Positions 23,187 to 32,729 of a stretch of DNA of 64,000 nt are shown one piece after another. This stretch comes from Metapseudomonas resinovorans DSM 21078. GTDB taxonomy: Bacteria; Pseudomonadota; Gammaproteobacteria; Pseudomonadales; Pseudomonadaceae. The notes under the pieces were generated by a model, which was not told the DNA's origin, searched no databases, and worked only from the letters and a program-made list of their open reading frames with translations. The stretch covers positions 124,001 to 188,000 of the forward strand of contig NZ_AUIE01000006.1 of NCBI RefSeq assembly GCF_000423545.1, in the 5' to 3' direction. Every line of letters starts with the position of its first letter. The first letter of the stretch is position 1. A program made the position numbers and the translations under genes.

Positions 23187-23693
23187 ATGAGCAGGATTAT
23201 GTTGGGGGGAATCCCCATCCGTATCGACTCGGGGGCGCCAACGGTGGAGTACTCGCCCACTGGCGGGGTGTCCACGGCTCGGCGCTCAGGGGGCGCCCTG
23301 GTAAAAATGCGTCACTGGCGAAAGACAGCCATCACGATCCGGGGAACCGGTTGGATGGGGCCTGGATTCGCCGGCCTGGACTTCGACCAGCCGTTGGAAC
23401 TGCGTTGTACCAAGCAGCAGTCGCTGACCACCACGGCGCTCACCGGCACCTTGCCGGGCACGCCCCGACCGGATGATTCGCCCTGGGCGCTGGCCTACGT
23501 GGGCGGTGACTGGCAACGCACTCCGGTGGAGGTCGAGCCTGATCGAACCTTCACCATCACTGCCGTCCCCGGCGCCCTGCAGTATCAGGTCTGCTGGCGC
23601 CCGGTGTTCACCGTGTTCTGTGAACCGCCACCGGAGTCCATGGACCCGGCCTCCAACACCCATGACTGGACCATCACCGCTGAGGAAGTCTGA
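23187..23693 (+). CDS. Tail tip-associated protein, unknown family
   Basis: A 168-aa beta-rich protein directly after the tape measure, with GGGAGAA before the ATG. Blocks such as GGIPIRIDSGAPTVEYSPTGG and KMRHWRKTAITIRGTGWM suggest a distal-tail type subunit. There is no enzymatic motif. Its stop overlaps the next ATG. Placement in the tail-tip set is by order. Confidence 0.65.
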   Translation: MSRIMLGGIPIRIDSGAPTVEYSPTGGVSTARRSGGALVKMRHWRKTAITIRGTGWMGPGFAGLDFDQPLELRCTKQQSLTTTALTGTLPGTPRPDDSPWALAYVGGDWQRTPVEVEPDRTFTITAVPGALQYQVCWRPVFTVFCEPPPESMDPASNTHDWTITAEEV

Positions 23694-25468
23694 TGCTGCT
23701 GAATGGCTCGGAGCTGAACGCCGTCGAGTTGAACGGCGAGTCGGCGGGCGGGAGTGTGCCCGGCCCGGTCACCGTTACCCCCGTGGTGTCGGTGATCTGG
23801 GATGTTCGCCTGCTGCTCAATGGGGTGGATGCCAGCGACCTGCTCACCGGTGCTGTGCGTATCGAGCGGGAGGAAGGCGCCCGCGCCCTGGCTGACTTCA
23901 ACCTGCTGATGGATGCTGGTGCGGTGAATCCGGCCAGCTACGTCGGGCAGAGCGTGGAGCTCTACTACCGCGACCTGCGCGAAGGTGACTGGACTGAAAC
24001 CCTGCGCTTCAAGGGCCAGGTGATCCGTCCGCAGTTCAACTTGCAGACCCGGGTGCTGGCCTGCGAGTGCAGTGACCGCCTGCAGGAGGAAGTCGAGGCC
24101 ATGGATGTGGCCGCCATCGATGCCCTGGTGGGTGGGCTGTGGTCGGCCGACGTGTTCGAGCCGGTCGAAGGCCGGTCGCGCTGGGACTACGCCCTGGAGC
24201 GGATGAGCACCCAGGCTGCCAGCCTGCAGCGGAGCGTCGAAGGCGCTTTGCAGGTGACGCCCTGGGCGGCGGGTGCAGCGGCTTTTGTCATCCCGGCCGG
24301 CGCCGTGCTGGATGGCACGCTGGACTGGGTGCCGGTGGAGCTCAACGACCGCATCAACGTGGTGGAGGTGGCGGCTGACTACCGCTTCATCCGCTTGCGC
24401 GAGCGGCACCAGGACTTCATCTGGGAGCATCCGGCGGTTGAGGGGGTGTCCATCATCGATGGCTTCTGCCTGACCTGGGGCCGAGAGGACAACACCGAAG
24501 TGCCGGACATCGGCATGGTGGAGGACGCCAGCAGTGGCGCGGGCTATCAGGCCATCCTCAGCACCGCGAACTGGGGTCTGGTGCCCGCAACGGGGGATGG
24601 GGTTCTGTGCGATCCGCCGTTCGGCTGGACCAACCCCTACCCGGACTTGCTGCTCAGCGCGACCTGGACCAGTGCCATGCGCTGGAGCCAGCGGGTGACC
24701 GAGCAGTACACCCTGCGGGTGGAGGCCGCTGCCAGCGTGGCCCAGGCCGGCGAGGTGATCAGCCGTGAGCGGGTTGCACTAGAGACTGAGAGCGACCGCG
24801 AGGCGGAATTTGAAGGTGCCGAGTTCACCGAGCACGAACCGGACGCCACCGAGGACGCCCTGGGCGACTGGGTGGTAGACCTGAGAGAGGAAGAACGCCG
24901 GACCGAGGCGCTGACCTGCGGCCTGGCCATGGCCGCCACGACCATCCTCGGCGCGCACCGTGGCAACCGCTTTGCGTTCCAGCTGCCGACCTCCGACACC
25001 CTGGGCTTTCGCCTGGAGCACACCCTGCATGTGCAGGATGAGATTCTTGGGCAGCCGGTGCAGTGCCGGGCGAAGGTGTTCAACCTGCTGGACGAGTGGG
25101 ACCTCGACAGTGGCTCAGCCCTGACCAGCATCCAGTTGGCCGTGAGCCAGGGCGGCGGCGATGTCACCGATCCGCTGACGCCGCCGGCCAGTCCGCCCAG
25201 CACACCACCCGGCACACCGCCGTCACTGATCATCCTGCCGACCCAGCTGGGCTCGCGGAACATCAGCCCGATCTACGACGAGGAGCTGGACGGCTTCGCC
25301 GGCAACTACACGGTCGACGATCTGGACATCAACCCAGAGCTTGAGGCGTTCCCGCGCCGCTTCGATCTGACGGCCCCGGAAATCCCCGAGGATCATCGTG
25401 ACGAGTACACGGTCAGCCAGGCTCAGACCTATCAGTTGGCCATCCCGAACGACCTGCTGGAGCTGTAA
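23693..25468 (+). CDS. Tail tip/hub protein
   Basis: A 591-aa protein. The N-terminal 100 residues (LLLNGVDASDLLTGAVRIEREEGARALADFNLLM) and a following SVELYYRDL region have the beta-barrel look of phage hub proteins, continuing with ACECSDRLQEEVE. A Pro/Thr-rich linker lies near 487-506 (TPPASPPSTPPGTPP). The region should connect the tube to the fibres. I cannot name the exact family. Confidence 0.7.
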   Translation: MLLNGSELNAVELNGESAGGSVPGPVTVTPVVSVIWDVRLLLNGVDASDLLTGAVRIEREEGARALADFNLLMDAGAVNPASYVGQSVELYYRDLREGDWTETLRFKGQVIRPQFNLQTRVLACECSDRLQEEVEAMDVAAIDALVGGLWSADVFEPVEGRSRWDYALERMSTQAASLQRSVEGALQVTPWAAGAAAFVIPAGAVLDGTLDWVPVELNDRINVVEVAADYRFIRLRERHQDFIWEHPAVEGVSIIDGFCLTWGREDNTEVPDIGMVEDASSGAGYQAILSTANWGLVPATGDGVLCDPPFGWTNPYPDLLLSATWTSAMRWSQRVTEQYTLRVEAAASVAQAGEVISRERVALETESDREAEFEGAEFTEHEPDATEDALGDWVVDLREEERRTEALTCGLAMAATTILGAHRGNRFAFQLPTSDTLGFRLEHTLHVQDEILGQPVQCRAKVFNLLDEWDLDSGSALTSIQLAVSQGGGDVTDPLTPPASPPSTPPGTPPSLIILPTQLGSRNISPIYDEELDGFAGNYTVDDLDINPELEAFPRRFDLTAPEIPEDHRDEYTVSQAQTYQLAIPNDLLEL

Positions 25469-25471
25469 CCC

Positions 25472-25885
25472 ATGACCCTGGCCCAAGAACGTGCAGCGAC
25501 CCGCGCGGGGATCACGGCTGCCCGCACGTCCACCCTGCGCCGTGATCTCAACTCGCTGGAGACCCAGCGTCGGCAGATCCGCGAGCTGGTGTCGCTGGAG
25601 CGGCGGGGGCTGCGCCCAGCAACCAAGGGGCGCGGTACCTGGGACCCCAACAAACCGACATTCGGGGGTGGTGGTGGCGGTGTGGACAGTCCGCTGACCG
25701 AGCCGGCATCGGAGGCCGGCGTACCGCTCCGCGAGTACCACCCGGCAATGACCATCACCAGCAGCGACGGCCTGTTCACCATGGAGCTGGAGCCGATCAA
25801 GAAGCTGACGATGGTGGACGCCAGCGGTCGATCCATCGACTTCCTCTACGCCGACCCAGAGCCTGACCCGGAGCCCGAACCATGA
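25472..25885 (+). CDS. Small tail protein, unknown function
   Basis: A 137-aa protein between two large tail-tip genes. Its N-terminal helix (RAGITAARTSTLRRDLNSLETQRRQ, about 11-35) is followed by a Gly-run linker near 69 and a beta-type end closing with PEPDPEPEP. It starts 3 bases after the preceding stop and overlaps the next start. No motif is recognised. Confidence 0.6.
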   Translation: MTLAQERAATRAGITAARTSTLRRDLNSLETQRRQIRELVSLERRGLRPATKGRGTWDPNKPTFGGGGGGVDSPLTEPASEAGVPLREYHPAMTITSSDGLFTMELEPIKKLTMVDASGRSIDFLYADPEPDPEPEP

Positions 25886-27396
25886 TCCTGCAGCACAAGG
25901 GTCTGGGCCTCTTCCAGGCCAAGCTCTGGGGCAACCCGTGGCATGGCCCGGTGCGCGCCGGGGTGCTCACCCTGCCGAATGGTTCGACCCGGGTCTGGCC
26001 GCAGCCGGCGGTACACCAAGACCTCATCAGTGGCGTCTTGACCGACATCCCGGATACCTGGGGGGATGCGCACCGGGTGAAGGTGCCGGGTGTGCCCGAG
26101 GTGGTCCGCAGTGCCGAGGAACTGGCTGCCGATGCGGCTGCGGGGCGCCAGTGGCGCAACACCGCCATCCTCTCCGGCGACCGCCGGGCCTTGGGCGGAA
26201 AGCCGCTGGACGGCTGGATCTATATCGATCCGGACGGCGTGCGGTGGCTGGTGCGCTGCACCAATCTCGACGAGAACACCGTGCGCAGCTTCAGCACGCC
26301 CTGGTCGGCAACCCTGACCCTGAGCCGCTTCGGTGAGTTCGGCCAGGACGCGGAGAGCCACAGCTATCCGGTCGGCTCAGGCTGGGGCATCGATGGCGCT
26401 ACGGCCCCGACCGCCGGGCGTCTGCGTCTGGAGTCGATCCGCGCGGATGGCTCGGCGGCCGTCCTGATGGTCCACGAGCGGCGCTTGGGCACTGCGGAGA
26501 CGCAGATCCGTTGGCCTTATGCGTTCCTCGAACTGACCCTCAGCGGGCCAGGGGCTACAGCCACGGTCGGCTGCAGCGTGGTGAAGGCGCGTTCGGCGGT
26601 CTCCCAGGCCACGGTGGCAATGGACCTTGGTCCGGACTACCTGGCCGGCTACTACAACGGCCCGCCGGGCTATACCCCGGAATGGCGCTTCCAGCTTGCG
26701 AGCACGCCGCCGGGGCCGGGCGAGGGCAACTTCAGTGAATGGGGCGGGCGTTCCTGCAAGGTCTATAGCGGGACAGTGACCTTGGATATCCGCCGCACCC
26801 TGAGCATCTGGTACGACGTCGATGGGCTCCGCCGTGACGTGGACTTCGTCATTGCCTGGGACGGCAACGTGGATATCCCGGCGCCGACTGCGGACGGCCT
26901 GGAAAGCACCGGCAGCGCCAACTGGACGGCCTCCATCGAAGTCGGCGGCGAAGTGCGCAGCCAATTGCTCGGGGCCTGGACGGGTACGGCCAGCGAGACG
27001 CTGGACGGTACCGATTTGGGCAGCATGAGTTGGGCTCGGACGGTGACCACCGACGGCATCGACTACCCCGAGAGCGTCAGCGATGACGCCGCCGCCCATA
27101 ACTGGGTGCCGCTGCCGTTCGACGAAATCCTGGTCTACGCCGCGCCCACCATCGCGCTGGTGGAGGCCAATGCCACCACCTTCAACGGACACCTGGACGT
27201 TATTCGCTATTCACCGCAGGTCATCGGTCTGTGTGCCGACCGACCTTCGGCGCGCGCCTACCACCCGCCGGCCACGCCGACGGGCACGGCCAGTGGCGTG
27301 GTCACGACGGGAACCACCGCCCGGCGCTACGGCGCCTGGGACCCCCATACCGGGGCGGCCCTCTGGCTGGAAACCTCACCTGTTTGCTGGGTCTGA
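25882..27396 (+). CDS. Large tail-tip/baseplate protein, unknown family
   Basis: A 504-aa beta-rich protein starting MILQHKGLGLFQAKLWGN, with no transmembrane segment or catalytic motif. It has repeated sequence-poor strands and ends HTGAALWLETSPVCWV. Tight coupling with its neighbours places it in the virion tip. Homologues in related Pseudomonas phages would be expected to be annotated only as tail proteins. Confidence 0.6.
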   Translation: MILQHKGLGLFQAKLWGNPWHGPVRAGVLTLPNGSTRVWPQPAVHQDLISGVLTDIPDTWGDAHRVKVPGVPEVVRSAEELAADAAAGRQWRNTAILSGDRRALGGKPLDGWIYIDPDGVRWLVRCTNLDENTVRSFSTPWSATLTLSRFGEFGQDAESHSYPVGSGWGIDGATAPTAGRLRLESIRADGSAAVLMVHERRLGTAETQIRWPYAFLELTLSGPGATATVGCSVVKARSAVSQATVAMDLGPDYLAGYYNGPPGYTPEWRFQLASTPPGPGEGNFSEWGGRSCKVYSGTVTLDIRRTLSIWYDVDGLRRDVDFVIAWDGNVDIPAPTADGLESTGSANWTASIEVGGEVRSQLLGAWTGTASETLDGTDLGSMSWARTVTTDGIDYPESVSDDAAAHNWVPLPFDEILVYAAPTIALVEANATTFNGHLDVIRYSPQVIGLCADRPSARAYHPPATPTGTASGVVTTGTTARRYGAWDPHTGAALWLETSPVCWV

Positions 27397-27408
27397 TTGG
27401 GAGACAAC

Positions 27409-29592
27409 ATGCAGCGATTCCTTAATAACTGGTCGACGTCCTTGGCTGCGGCGCTGACGGCGGCCGCTACGGCGATGGACATTCCGTCCGCCGCTGCCGC
27501 TGAACTGGTCGGTCTCGGTGCCGGCGATCATTACCTGCTGACCCTGGCCGAGATCGACGCCAACGGCCAGGAGGTCGGCTGGGAGATCGTCAAAGCCACC
27601 GCCAACGCCGCCGGCACACTGACGATCGAACGGGGCCAGGAAGGCTCCGGCGCGCGGGACTGGCCGGCGGGAACTCCTATCAGCGTCCGCCTCACGGCGG
27701 GTGCGCTTGCCAGCTTGGGGCAGGCCGGTGGGGCGCAGGTCGGGGACTGCCTCACCTCGGCCCGCGACCTGGGTGCCGACTGGCTGGCAGTGGATGGCAG
27801 TGCGCAGGCGAAGGGTTCCTACCCGGCCCTGCACGCGCTGCTCGGCGACCGACTGGCCCGCCTGCGCCGCTCGTCCGTCGTACGCCCGGATGCCACGGGT
27901 ACGCCAGGGGCCATCAGCAGCGGTAACGGCATCTACCTGATCAGCTTCAGCGCCTCCAGCCAGTTGGTGCGCAGCGTCGATGGTGGTGCGACCTGGGCAG
28001 CCAGTACCGTGATCGATGCGGCGAATGTCAGCGTGTCGGTCAACGGCCTGGCGTTCGGCGCCGGGGTGTTTGTCGCGGTGGGCAGCTCCGGGCGGATCGC
28101 CTACAGCGCCGATGGGGTGAGCTGGACCCTCGCCACCTCGCCGTTCGCCTCTTCCGCGCTTCGCAATGTGGCTTTTGGTGGTGGGTTGTTCGTGGCGGTT
28201 GCCGACTCCGGCAAGCTGGCCACCAGTCCGGACGGCATCACCTGGACCCTGCGGACCAGCCAGTTCGGCACCAGTAACATCCTCGGCATCGCCTACGGCA
28301 ATAGCCGCTTCGTCGTGGTTGGGGCCTCGGGCAAGGTGGCCTACAGCACCGACGGCCTGGCCTGGACCCTGGGCACCTCCGGGACCAGCGGCACGCTCAA
28401 CGCCGTCGGGGCGGTCGCCAGCGGCTTCGTCACCTACGACACGTCGCTGGCGTACACCAGCAGCGATGGCATTACCTGGGCGAGCAACAACCCCGGCCAC
28501 GTGGTCAACGATGCCTTCGTGGCGAGCGGTGGCCGGGTGCTGCTCTCCGGTCCTTCGGTGCTGGAGTCCACCGACGGGGTGACCTGGACGGCATTCGACA
28601 ACCCGCTGCCGGGCGGTGCGGACGTCAGGTCGTTCTTCGACGACGGCGTGTTGGAGGTCGTTGGCGGCAGCGGCACCCAGCTGTTGTTCCGCCCAGAGGG
28701 CGGTAGCTGGTCGCGCAAGATCAATCCGGCCGGCACGTCGGACATCGGTGCACTGGCCTACGGTGCTGGGAAGTACGTGGCCATCTCGGCTGGCGGCGAC
28801 CTGGTCGTCAGTGCCGATGCGGCGACCTGGACGCGGGTGGAATTGCCGCTCAGTGTCACGCCGCTGTCTGCGGTCTACGGCAATGGCTTGTTCGTCGTGG
28901 GCTGCAGCGCTGGCAAGGTGATCACCAGTGCCGATGGTGAGACCTGGAGCGTGGCCACCATCAGTGGCCTGGAGTCCTACTCTGCCGGTGTGACGGCTTA
29001 CGGCGGTGGGCGCTACGCCATCATCTACAACAACTTCTGTGCCAGCAGCGCGGACGGGGTGAGCTGGACGGTCGGCACGGTTGGTGGCGGTGGCACGGCG
29101 CTGATTGCCTATGGTGCCGGGCGCTGGGTGCTGATCACCAGCGGTTCGACCATCATGACCAGTGCGGACGCCATTACCTGGACCACGCATCTGGGGGCGG
29201 CCGGGGGGCCGCTTGGCCTGGCGTTCGGCAACGGCGTCTTTCTCGCGGTGGACGCGAGCCGGGTCTACAGGTCGCGCGATGGGTTGGCCTGGGAAGTGGC
29301 GGGTGCCGCCCCTGAAGGCACCGTGCAACTGACGTTCGGCGAGGGCGTGTTTGTCCTGGTTGCTGGCCATCCGAGGGTACTGACCTCGCTGGATGGCGAG
29401 CACTGGGAGAGCCTCGCCTGGATCTACGCCAGCGAAAGCGCGCCAACCCCCAAGCGGGTGTTGGCCGCCAGCGGTCGGGCCTTGGTCGGCGGCAGTGGCG
29501 GCTACCTGGCCACCTACACCCCGGACTTCGACATGGCCACGCACTTCGCGCTGCCCTCCGGTGACCACCGAGCGTTCATCAAGGCGCTGTAA
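27409..29592 (+). CDS. Tail spike with Asp-box beta-propeller
   Basis: A 727-aa receptor-binding candidate. Residues 1-105 form a tail-attachment module (MQRFLNNWSTSLAAALTAAA; TLAEIDANGQEVGWEIVKAT). Residues 120-150 resemble a fibre knob edge (LGADWLAVDGSAQAKGSYPALHALLGDRL). From about 170 to the end there are about 13 units of the form YGNGLFVVV...G.V.TS.DG.TW with Asp-box motifs SxDGxxW, as in sialidase/BNR propellers. No complete sialidase Arg triad is evident. GGGAGA precedes ATG 27409. Glycan binding or depolymerisation is inferred. Confidence 0.75.
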   Translation: MQRFLNNWSTSLAAALTAAATAMDIPSAAAAELVGLGAGDHYLLTLAEIDANGQEVGWEIVKATANAAGTLTIERGQEGSGARDWPAGTPISVRLTAGALASLGQAGGAQVGDCLTSARDLGADWLAVDGSAQAKGSYPALHALLGDRLARLRRSSVVRPDATGTPGAISSGNGIYLISFSASSQLVRSVDGGATWAASTVIDAANVSVSVNGLAFGAGVFVAVGSSGRIAYSADGVSWTLATSPFASSALRNVAFGGGLFVAVADSGKLATSPDGITWTLRTSQFGTSNILGIAYGNSRFVVVGASGKVAYSTDGLAWTLGTSGTSGTLNAVGAVASGFVTYDTSLAYTSSDGITWASNNPGHVVNDAFVASGGRVLLSGPSVLESTDGVTWTAFDNPLPGGADVRSFFDDGVLEVVGGSGTQLLFRPEGGSWSRKINPAGTSDIGALAYGAGKYVAISAGGDLVVSADAATWTRVELPLSVTPLSAVYGNGLFVVGCSAGKVITSADGETWSVATISGLESYSAGVTAYGGGRYAIIYNNFCASSADGVSWTVGTVGGGGTALIAYGAGRWVLITSGSTIMTSADAITWTTHLGAAGGPLGLAFGNGVFLAVDASRVYRSRDGLAWEVAGAAPEGTVQLTFGEGVFVLVAGHPRVLTSLDGEHWESLAWIYASESAPTPKRVLAASGRALVGGSGGYLATYTPDFDMATHFALPSGDHRAFIKAL

Positions 29593-29621
29593 CCCCCAAA
29601 AACTTCAAGGAGCAGCCAGCC

Positions 29622-30191
29622 ATGCAGCCGGCCTGTGTACCCCTGCGCCTGATTCAGGGCGCGACCTTCCGCGACACCTTGCGGCTGAGCCAGCCGACCC
29701 TGGTCTACAAGGCCATCCAAGCCATTTCCGCCGTGGCGCCGGTCCGTTTGGCGGTGCCTGAGCACGGCCTGTCGGGTGACTGGCCGGTGTGGGTGCGCAG
29801 CGTGCAGCAGTGGCCGGAGGTCAACCGCGAGCCGCACAAAGGCCGGCCCTGGCAGGCCACCCGCGTGGACGCCGACACCCTGGAGATCAATGCGCTGTCG
29901 GCCGTGGGCCAGAAGCCTGTGGGCGGCCAACTGATCTATCAGCCGCCGGTGGACCTTACCGGCTGCAGCGCGCGCATGCAGATCCGCGACAAGCCGGGCG
30001 GCGTCGTGCTGCTGGCGCTGACGGTCGGCGCCGGCCTGGAGCTGGACCCGGCCGGCACCCTGCGACGCGAGATCACCGCCGAGCAGACCGCTCAGCTCAG
30101 CTTGGCAGCGGCGTTCCATGAGGTGGAGCTGACCTTCGCCGACGGTGCCGTGCTGCGCTGGGCGGAGGGGCCGGTCGAGCTATCGCCGTAG
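29622..30191 (+). CDS. Tail fibre-associated protein
   Basis: A 189-aa protein after the spike gene. The start VPLRLIQGATFRDTLRL and the segment DLTGCSARMQIRDKPGG...LLALTV resemble the BppU-like N-terminal domain of fibre connectors, which clamp receptor-binding proteins to the tip. An insertion of about 60 residues interrupts that domain. Function is inferred from this likeness and from position. Confidence 0.55.
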   Translation: MQPACVPLRLIQGATFRDTLRLSQPTLVYKAIQAISAVAPVRLAVPEHGLSGDWPVWVRSVQQWPEVNREPHKGRPWQATRVDADTLEINALSAVGQKPVGGQLIYQPPVDLTGCSARMQIRDKPGGVVLLALTVGAGLELDPAGTLRREITAEQTAQLSLAAAFHEVELTFADGAVLRWAEGPVELSP

Positions 30192-30199
30192 GTGAGCCC

Positions 30200-30397
30200 A
30201 TGACCCAGACAACCCAACACGTCGAGGCCTGGACCCTGGTGGTCGAGGCCGCCACCACCCCGATGCTGATCGAGGGCGGTGAAGAGTACGTCGTCACCCT
30301 GCAGCAGCCCGAAACCATCCTCGTCGCCGCTGGCGAGCAGGGCCCGCCAGGACCTCCGGGCGTTGGTGCCGGCGAGTGGCAGGCCAACGACTGGTAA
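30200..30397 (+). CDS. Small tail protein with collagen-like triplets
   Basis: A 65-aa protein whose first 45 residues are beta type (AWTLVVEAATTPMLIEGGEEYVVTL). It then has three to four Gly-X-Y triplets (GEQGPPGPPGVG) and ends GEWQANDW. Short collagen-like stretches are known trimer stems in phage fibres. It lies between two fibre-type genes and may form a trimeric joint. Confidence 0.6.
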   Translation: MTQTTQHVEAWTLVVEAATTPMLIEGGEEYVVTLQQPETILVAAGEQGPPGPPGVGAGEWQANDW

Positions 30398-30421
30398 CCC
30401 ATCCCCTGAACAGGTGCCCCC

Positions 30422-30988
30422 ATGGCTCAGATCGCTTTCTACAAAGTCGCCACGCTGCCCGGCAGCCTGGTGGCCAACGCTTTCTACTACGTCGAGAACG
30501 GTAACTATGCCGAGTCCTACCTGACCAACAGCGCCGGAGAGGCCAAGTCCATCGGCAACAGCGCGATGATCAATGCGCTGATCACCGAGGCCCTCAGCAG
30601 CCTGCCCAGCAGCGGGGCGCCGGTGCTGTTCGTGGCCGACATCGCCGCCCGCGATGCCCTGGAGCCGAGCCTGGAGGGCGCGGTGTTCGTCCTGGTGCAG
30701 GACGCGACGGGCGATCCCACCGTCGATGCGGGCGCCGCGCTCTACGCCTGGAACCCGGCCACCACCAGCTGGCTGAAGGTGGCCGAGTACGAATCCATGG
30801 ACGTGACCCTGACCTGGGACGCGATCCAGGGTCGGCCGACGTCCACGCCCGCGCAGATCGACAGCGCGGTGGGCCAGGCCCACAGCCACGCGAACAAGAC
30901 GACCCTGGACAAGTTCAGTGAATTGGCGGGCGCCTTGCGCTACAACGGCGCCGCCATCCCCGCCGAATGGAACACCACCAACTGGTGA
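30422..30988 (+). CDS. Tail fibre-type protein
   Basis: A 188-aa protein starting MAQIAFYKVATLPGSLVANAFYYVENGNYAESYLTN, a module that recurs in altered form at the start of the next gene (KLHKVVSSLPGVLEADSIYLVR). It ends HSHANKTTLDKFSELAG, the motif found before phage fibre tips, then NTTNW. The shared N-terminal fold suggests that both attach to the same tip site. Confidence 0.65.
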   Translation: MAQIAFYKVATLPGSLVANAFYYVENGNYAESYLTNSAGEAKSIGNSAMINALITEALSSLPSSGAPVLFVADIAARDALEPSLEGAVFVLVQDATGDPTVDAGAALYAWNPATTSWLKVAEYESMDVTLTWDAIQGRPTSTPAQIDSAVGQAHSHANKTTLDKFSELAGALRYNGAAIPAEWNTTNW

Positions 30989-30992
30989 GTAA

Positions 30993-32324
30993 ATGGCCGA
31001 CCTAAAGCTGCACAAGGTGGTTTCCAGCCTGCCTGGCGTGCTGGAGGCCGACTCGATCTACCTGGTGCGTGTGGGGGCCGGATACGACCTCTACGCCACC
31101 AACCACTCCGGCACCATCGTCAGTTACCCGCTGAACCTGCCAACCAAGGCCAGCCTTGGCCTGGACCAGGTGAACAACACGTCCGATGCCAACAAGCCCA
31201 TCAGTACGGCGACGCAGGCCGCCCTGGATGGCAAGGTGAGCACCGGGGACGCGCGCCTGACGGATGCTCGTGAGTGGTCCGCCAGCACAGTCAGCCAGGC
31301 CGAGGCGGAAGCCGGCACGGCCACCACACGCCGCGCCTGGACGGCCGAGCGCGTGGCTCAGGCCGTGCGTGGCGGCCTGCTCACTGGTCTGTCGACCGCT
31401 ACCAGCGCTGCTATTGCGGCGACCGACACCGTGCTGGCGGCGCTGGGCAAGCTGCAGGCGCAGGTCAATGGCAAGCAGAATGCACTGGGATACAACCCAG
31501 TCCAGCAGGGCACTGGCGCCGGCCAGTTGGGCAACAATGTGAAAATCGGCTGGTCCGCTGGTGGTTTGCTGCTGACCATCGACGTGACGGACTTCGCTAA
31601 CAACTGGCCGATCAGCATCAGCAAGAACGCGGCCACCGCGACCAAGATAGCCACTGCACGCACCATCAACGGCGTGGCCTTCGATGGTTCAGCGAACATT
31701 ACCATCACCGACGACACCAAGATGGCCCCTGGCGCGTTCGGAGTCGGCGGCGTCATGCCGGTGGTAACGGACGCCAATGCCATTGCAGCGGGTGGCCTGT
31801 ACAACCTCGGCTCGCCGTACACCAATGGCCCCAGCGCCACTTTCCACCATATCTTGCATGCGCAGGCCAGCACGACCGCCAGCGAAATCGCCCTGACCAG
31901 TAATACCATCAGCCCCAAGGCGTCGATCCGGGGCTTTGCCAGCGGTGCTTGGGGGGCGTGGCTGGAGCTGGCGCGCCTGGCTTTCAGTAACACCTGGGCC
32001 GCTAAGCAGATATTCAACGACTACACCCAGCTGGGCGATACCGCGCCCGCGATCAAGCAGAAGAAGCTGACCGGTACCACGGCCGCCACCGAAGGCGGGA
32101 CCGTATCGGCCAACCACGGCGTCACGTCGTCGAAGGTTATTGGTGTGCAGGTGTTGGTGTTCCATTCCGCTACCAACGCCATTCTTCCCGGTTGGGTTGC
32201 AAGTGCGGGCTACCAGTACGACGTGCAGCTGACCTCGACCGGGGTTCAGGTCGTCCTTCACCCCACCAACAGCGAGCACATCCTGAGCAAAGCATTCACG
32301 GTTCTGATCACCTACGAGGAATGA
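30993..32324 (+). CDS. Tail fibre protein
   Basis: A 443-aa fibre. The N-terminal attachment module is like that of the preceding gene. A classical fibre repeat at about 49-73 (SLGLDQVNNTSDANKPISTATQAALDG) leads to a shaft with DARLTDAREWSASTVSQAEAEAG, and a C-terminal domain has FHHILHAQASTTASEIAL followed by a lectin-like VLVFHSATNAILPGWVAS end. It should contribute to host recognition along with the propeller spike. Confidence 0.8.
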   Translation: MADLKLHKVVSSLPGVLEADSIYLVRVGAGYDLYATNHSGTIVSYPLNLPTKASLGLDQVNNTSDANKPISTATQAALDGKVSTGDARLTDAREWSASTVSQAEAEAGTATTRRAWTAERVAQAVRGGLLTGLSTATSAAIAATDTVLAALGKLQAQVNGKQNALGYNPVQQGTGAGQLGNNVKIGWSAGGLLLTIDVTDFANNWPISISKNAATATKIATARTINGVAFDGSANITITDDTKMAPGAFGVGGVMPVVTDANAIAAGGLYNLGSPYTNGPSATFHHILHAQASTTASEIALTSNTISPKASIRGFASGAWGAWLELARLAFSNTWAAKQIFNDYTQLGDTAPAIKQKKLTGTTAATEGGTVSANHGVTSSKVIGVQVLVFHSATNAILPGWVASAGYQYDVQLTSTGVQVVLHPTNSEHILSKAFTVLITYEE

Positions 32325-32327
32325 CCC

Positions 32328-32675
32328 ATGCCCGACTACCGAGAGAGCCAGGTGGCTGGCACGAGCTGGGTACGCACCGGCTACATCGCGATCAATAACC
32401 CGCGCCCGCAAGACGGTACGCCGTCCGCCACCTACGTGGAAGAGGAAGTGCTGGCCCTCGGCGAGGGCCAGGAGCGCACGACCAAGCTCGGCAACCTGGT
32501 GGAAATGTTCGACCCCGCCGCGACCTTCGACCTGGAAGACCCGGTGTCGGGCGAAGTCATCGGGCAGATGACGCAGTACCAGCTCTACGTGGCCATCTCC
32601 AGCAAGTACAAGGACGCCGCGCGTAAGCGCGATCTGGTTCAGGTCGACCCGCCGCCAGAACCTTCGGCCGAATGA
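32328..32675 (+). CDS. Conserved phage protein after tail fibre
   Basis: A 115-aa acidic protein, beginning YRESQVAGTSWVRTGYIAINNP and containing VEEEVLALGEGQERTTKLGNL. Comparable small proteins follow fibres in many Pseudomonas prophages. A role in fibre assembly is possible but not shown. A terminator follows 15 bases after its stop. Confidence 0.6.
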   Translation: MPDYRESQVAGTSWVRTGYIAINNPRPQDGTPSATYVEEEVLALGEGQERTTKLGNLVEMFDPAATFDLEDPVSGEVIGQMTQYQLYVAISSKYKDAARKRDLVQVDPPPEPSAE

Positions 32676-32690
32676 CCATCACACCCCATC

Positions 32691-32713
32691 AACCCCGCCT
32701 CGCCGGGGTTTTT
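32691..32713 (+). terminator. Terminator between fibre and lysis genes
   Basis: AACCCCG (32691-32697) pairs with CGGGGTT (32704-32710), followed by TTTTT (32709-32713). The lysis genes then begin with their own GGAGG at 32720. It would reduce lysis gene expression relative to the tail genes. Confidence 0.7.
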
Positions 32714-32729
32714 CATTTCTGGAGGACGC

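Noticed and set aside
27376-29568. 730-aa minus-strand frame opposite the tail spike
   Set aside because: It exactly mirrors the propeller repeats and has an unnatural Gly/Arg/His/Ala composition. It is a shadow frame.
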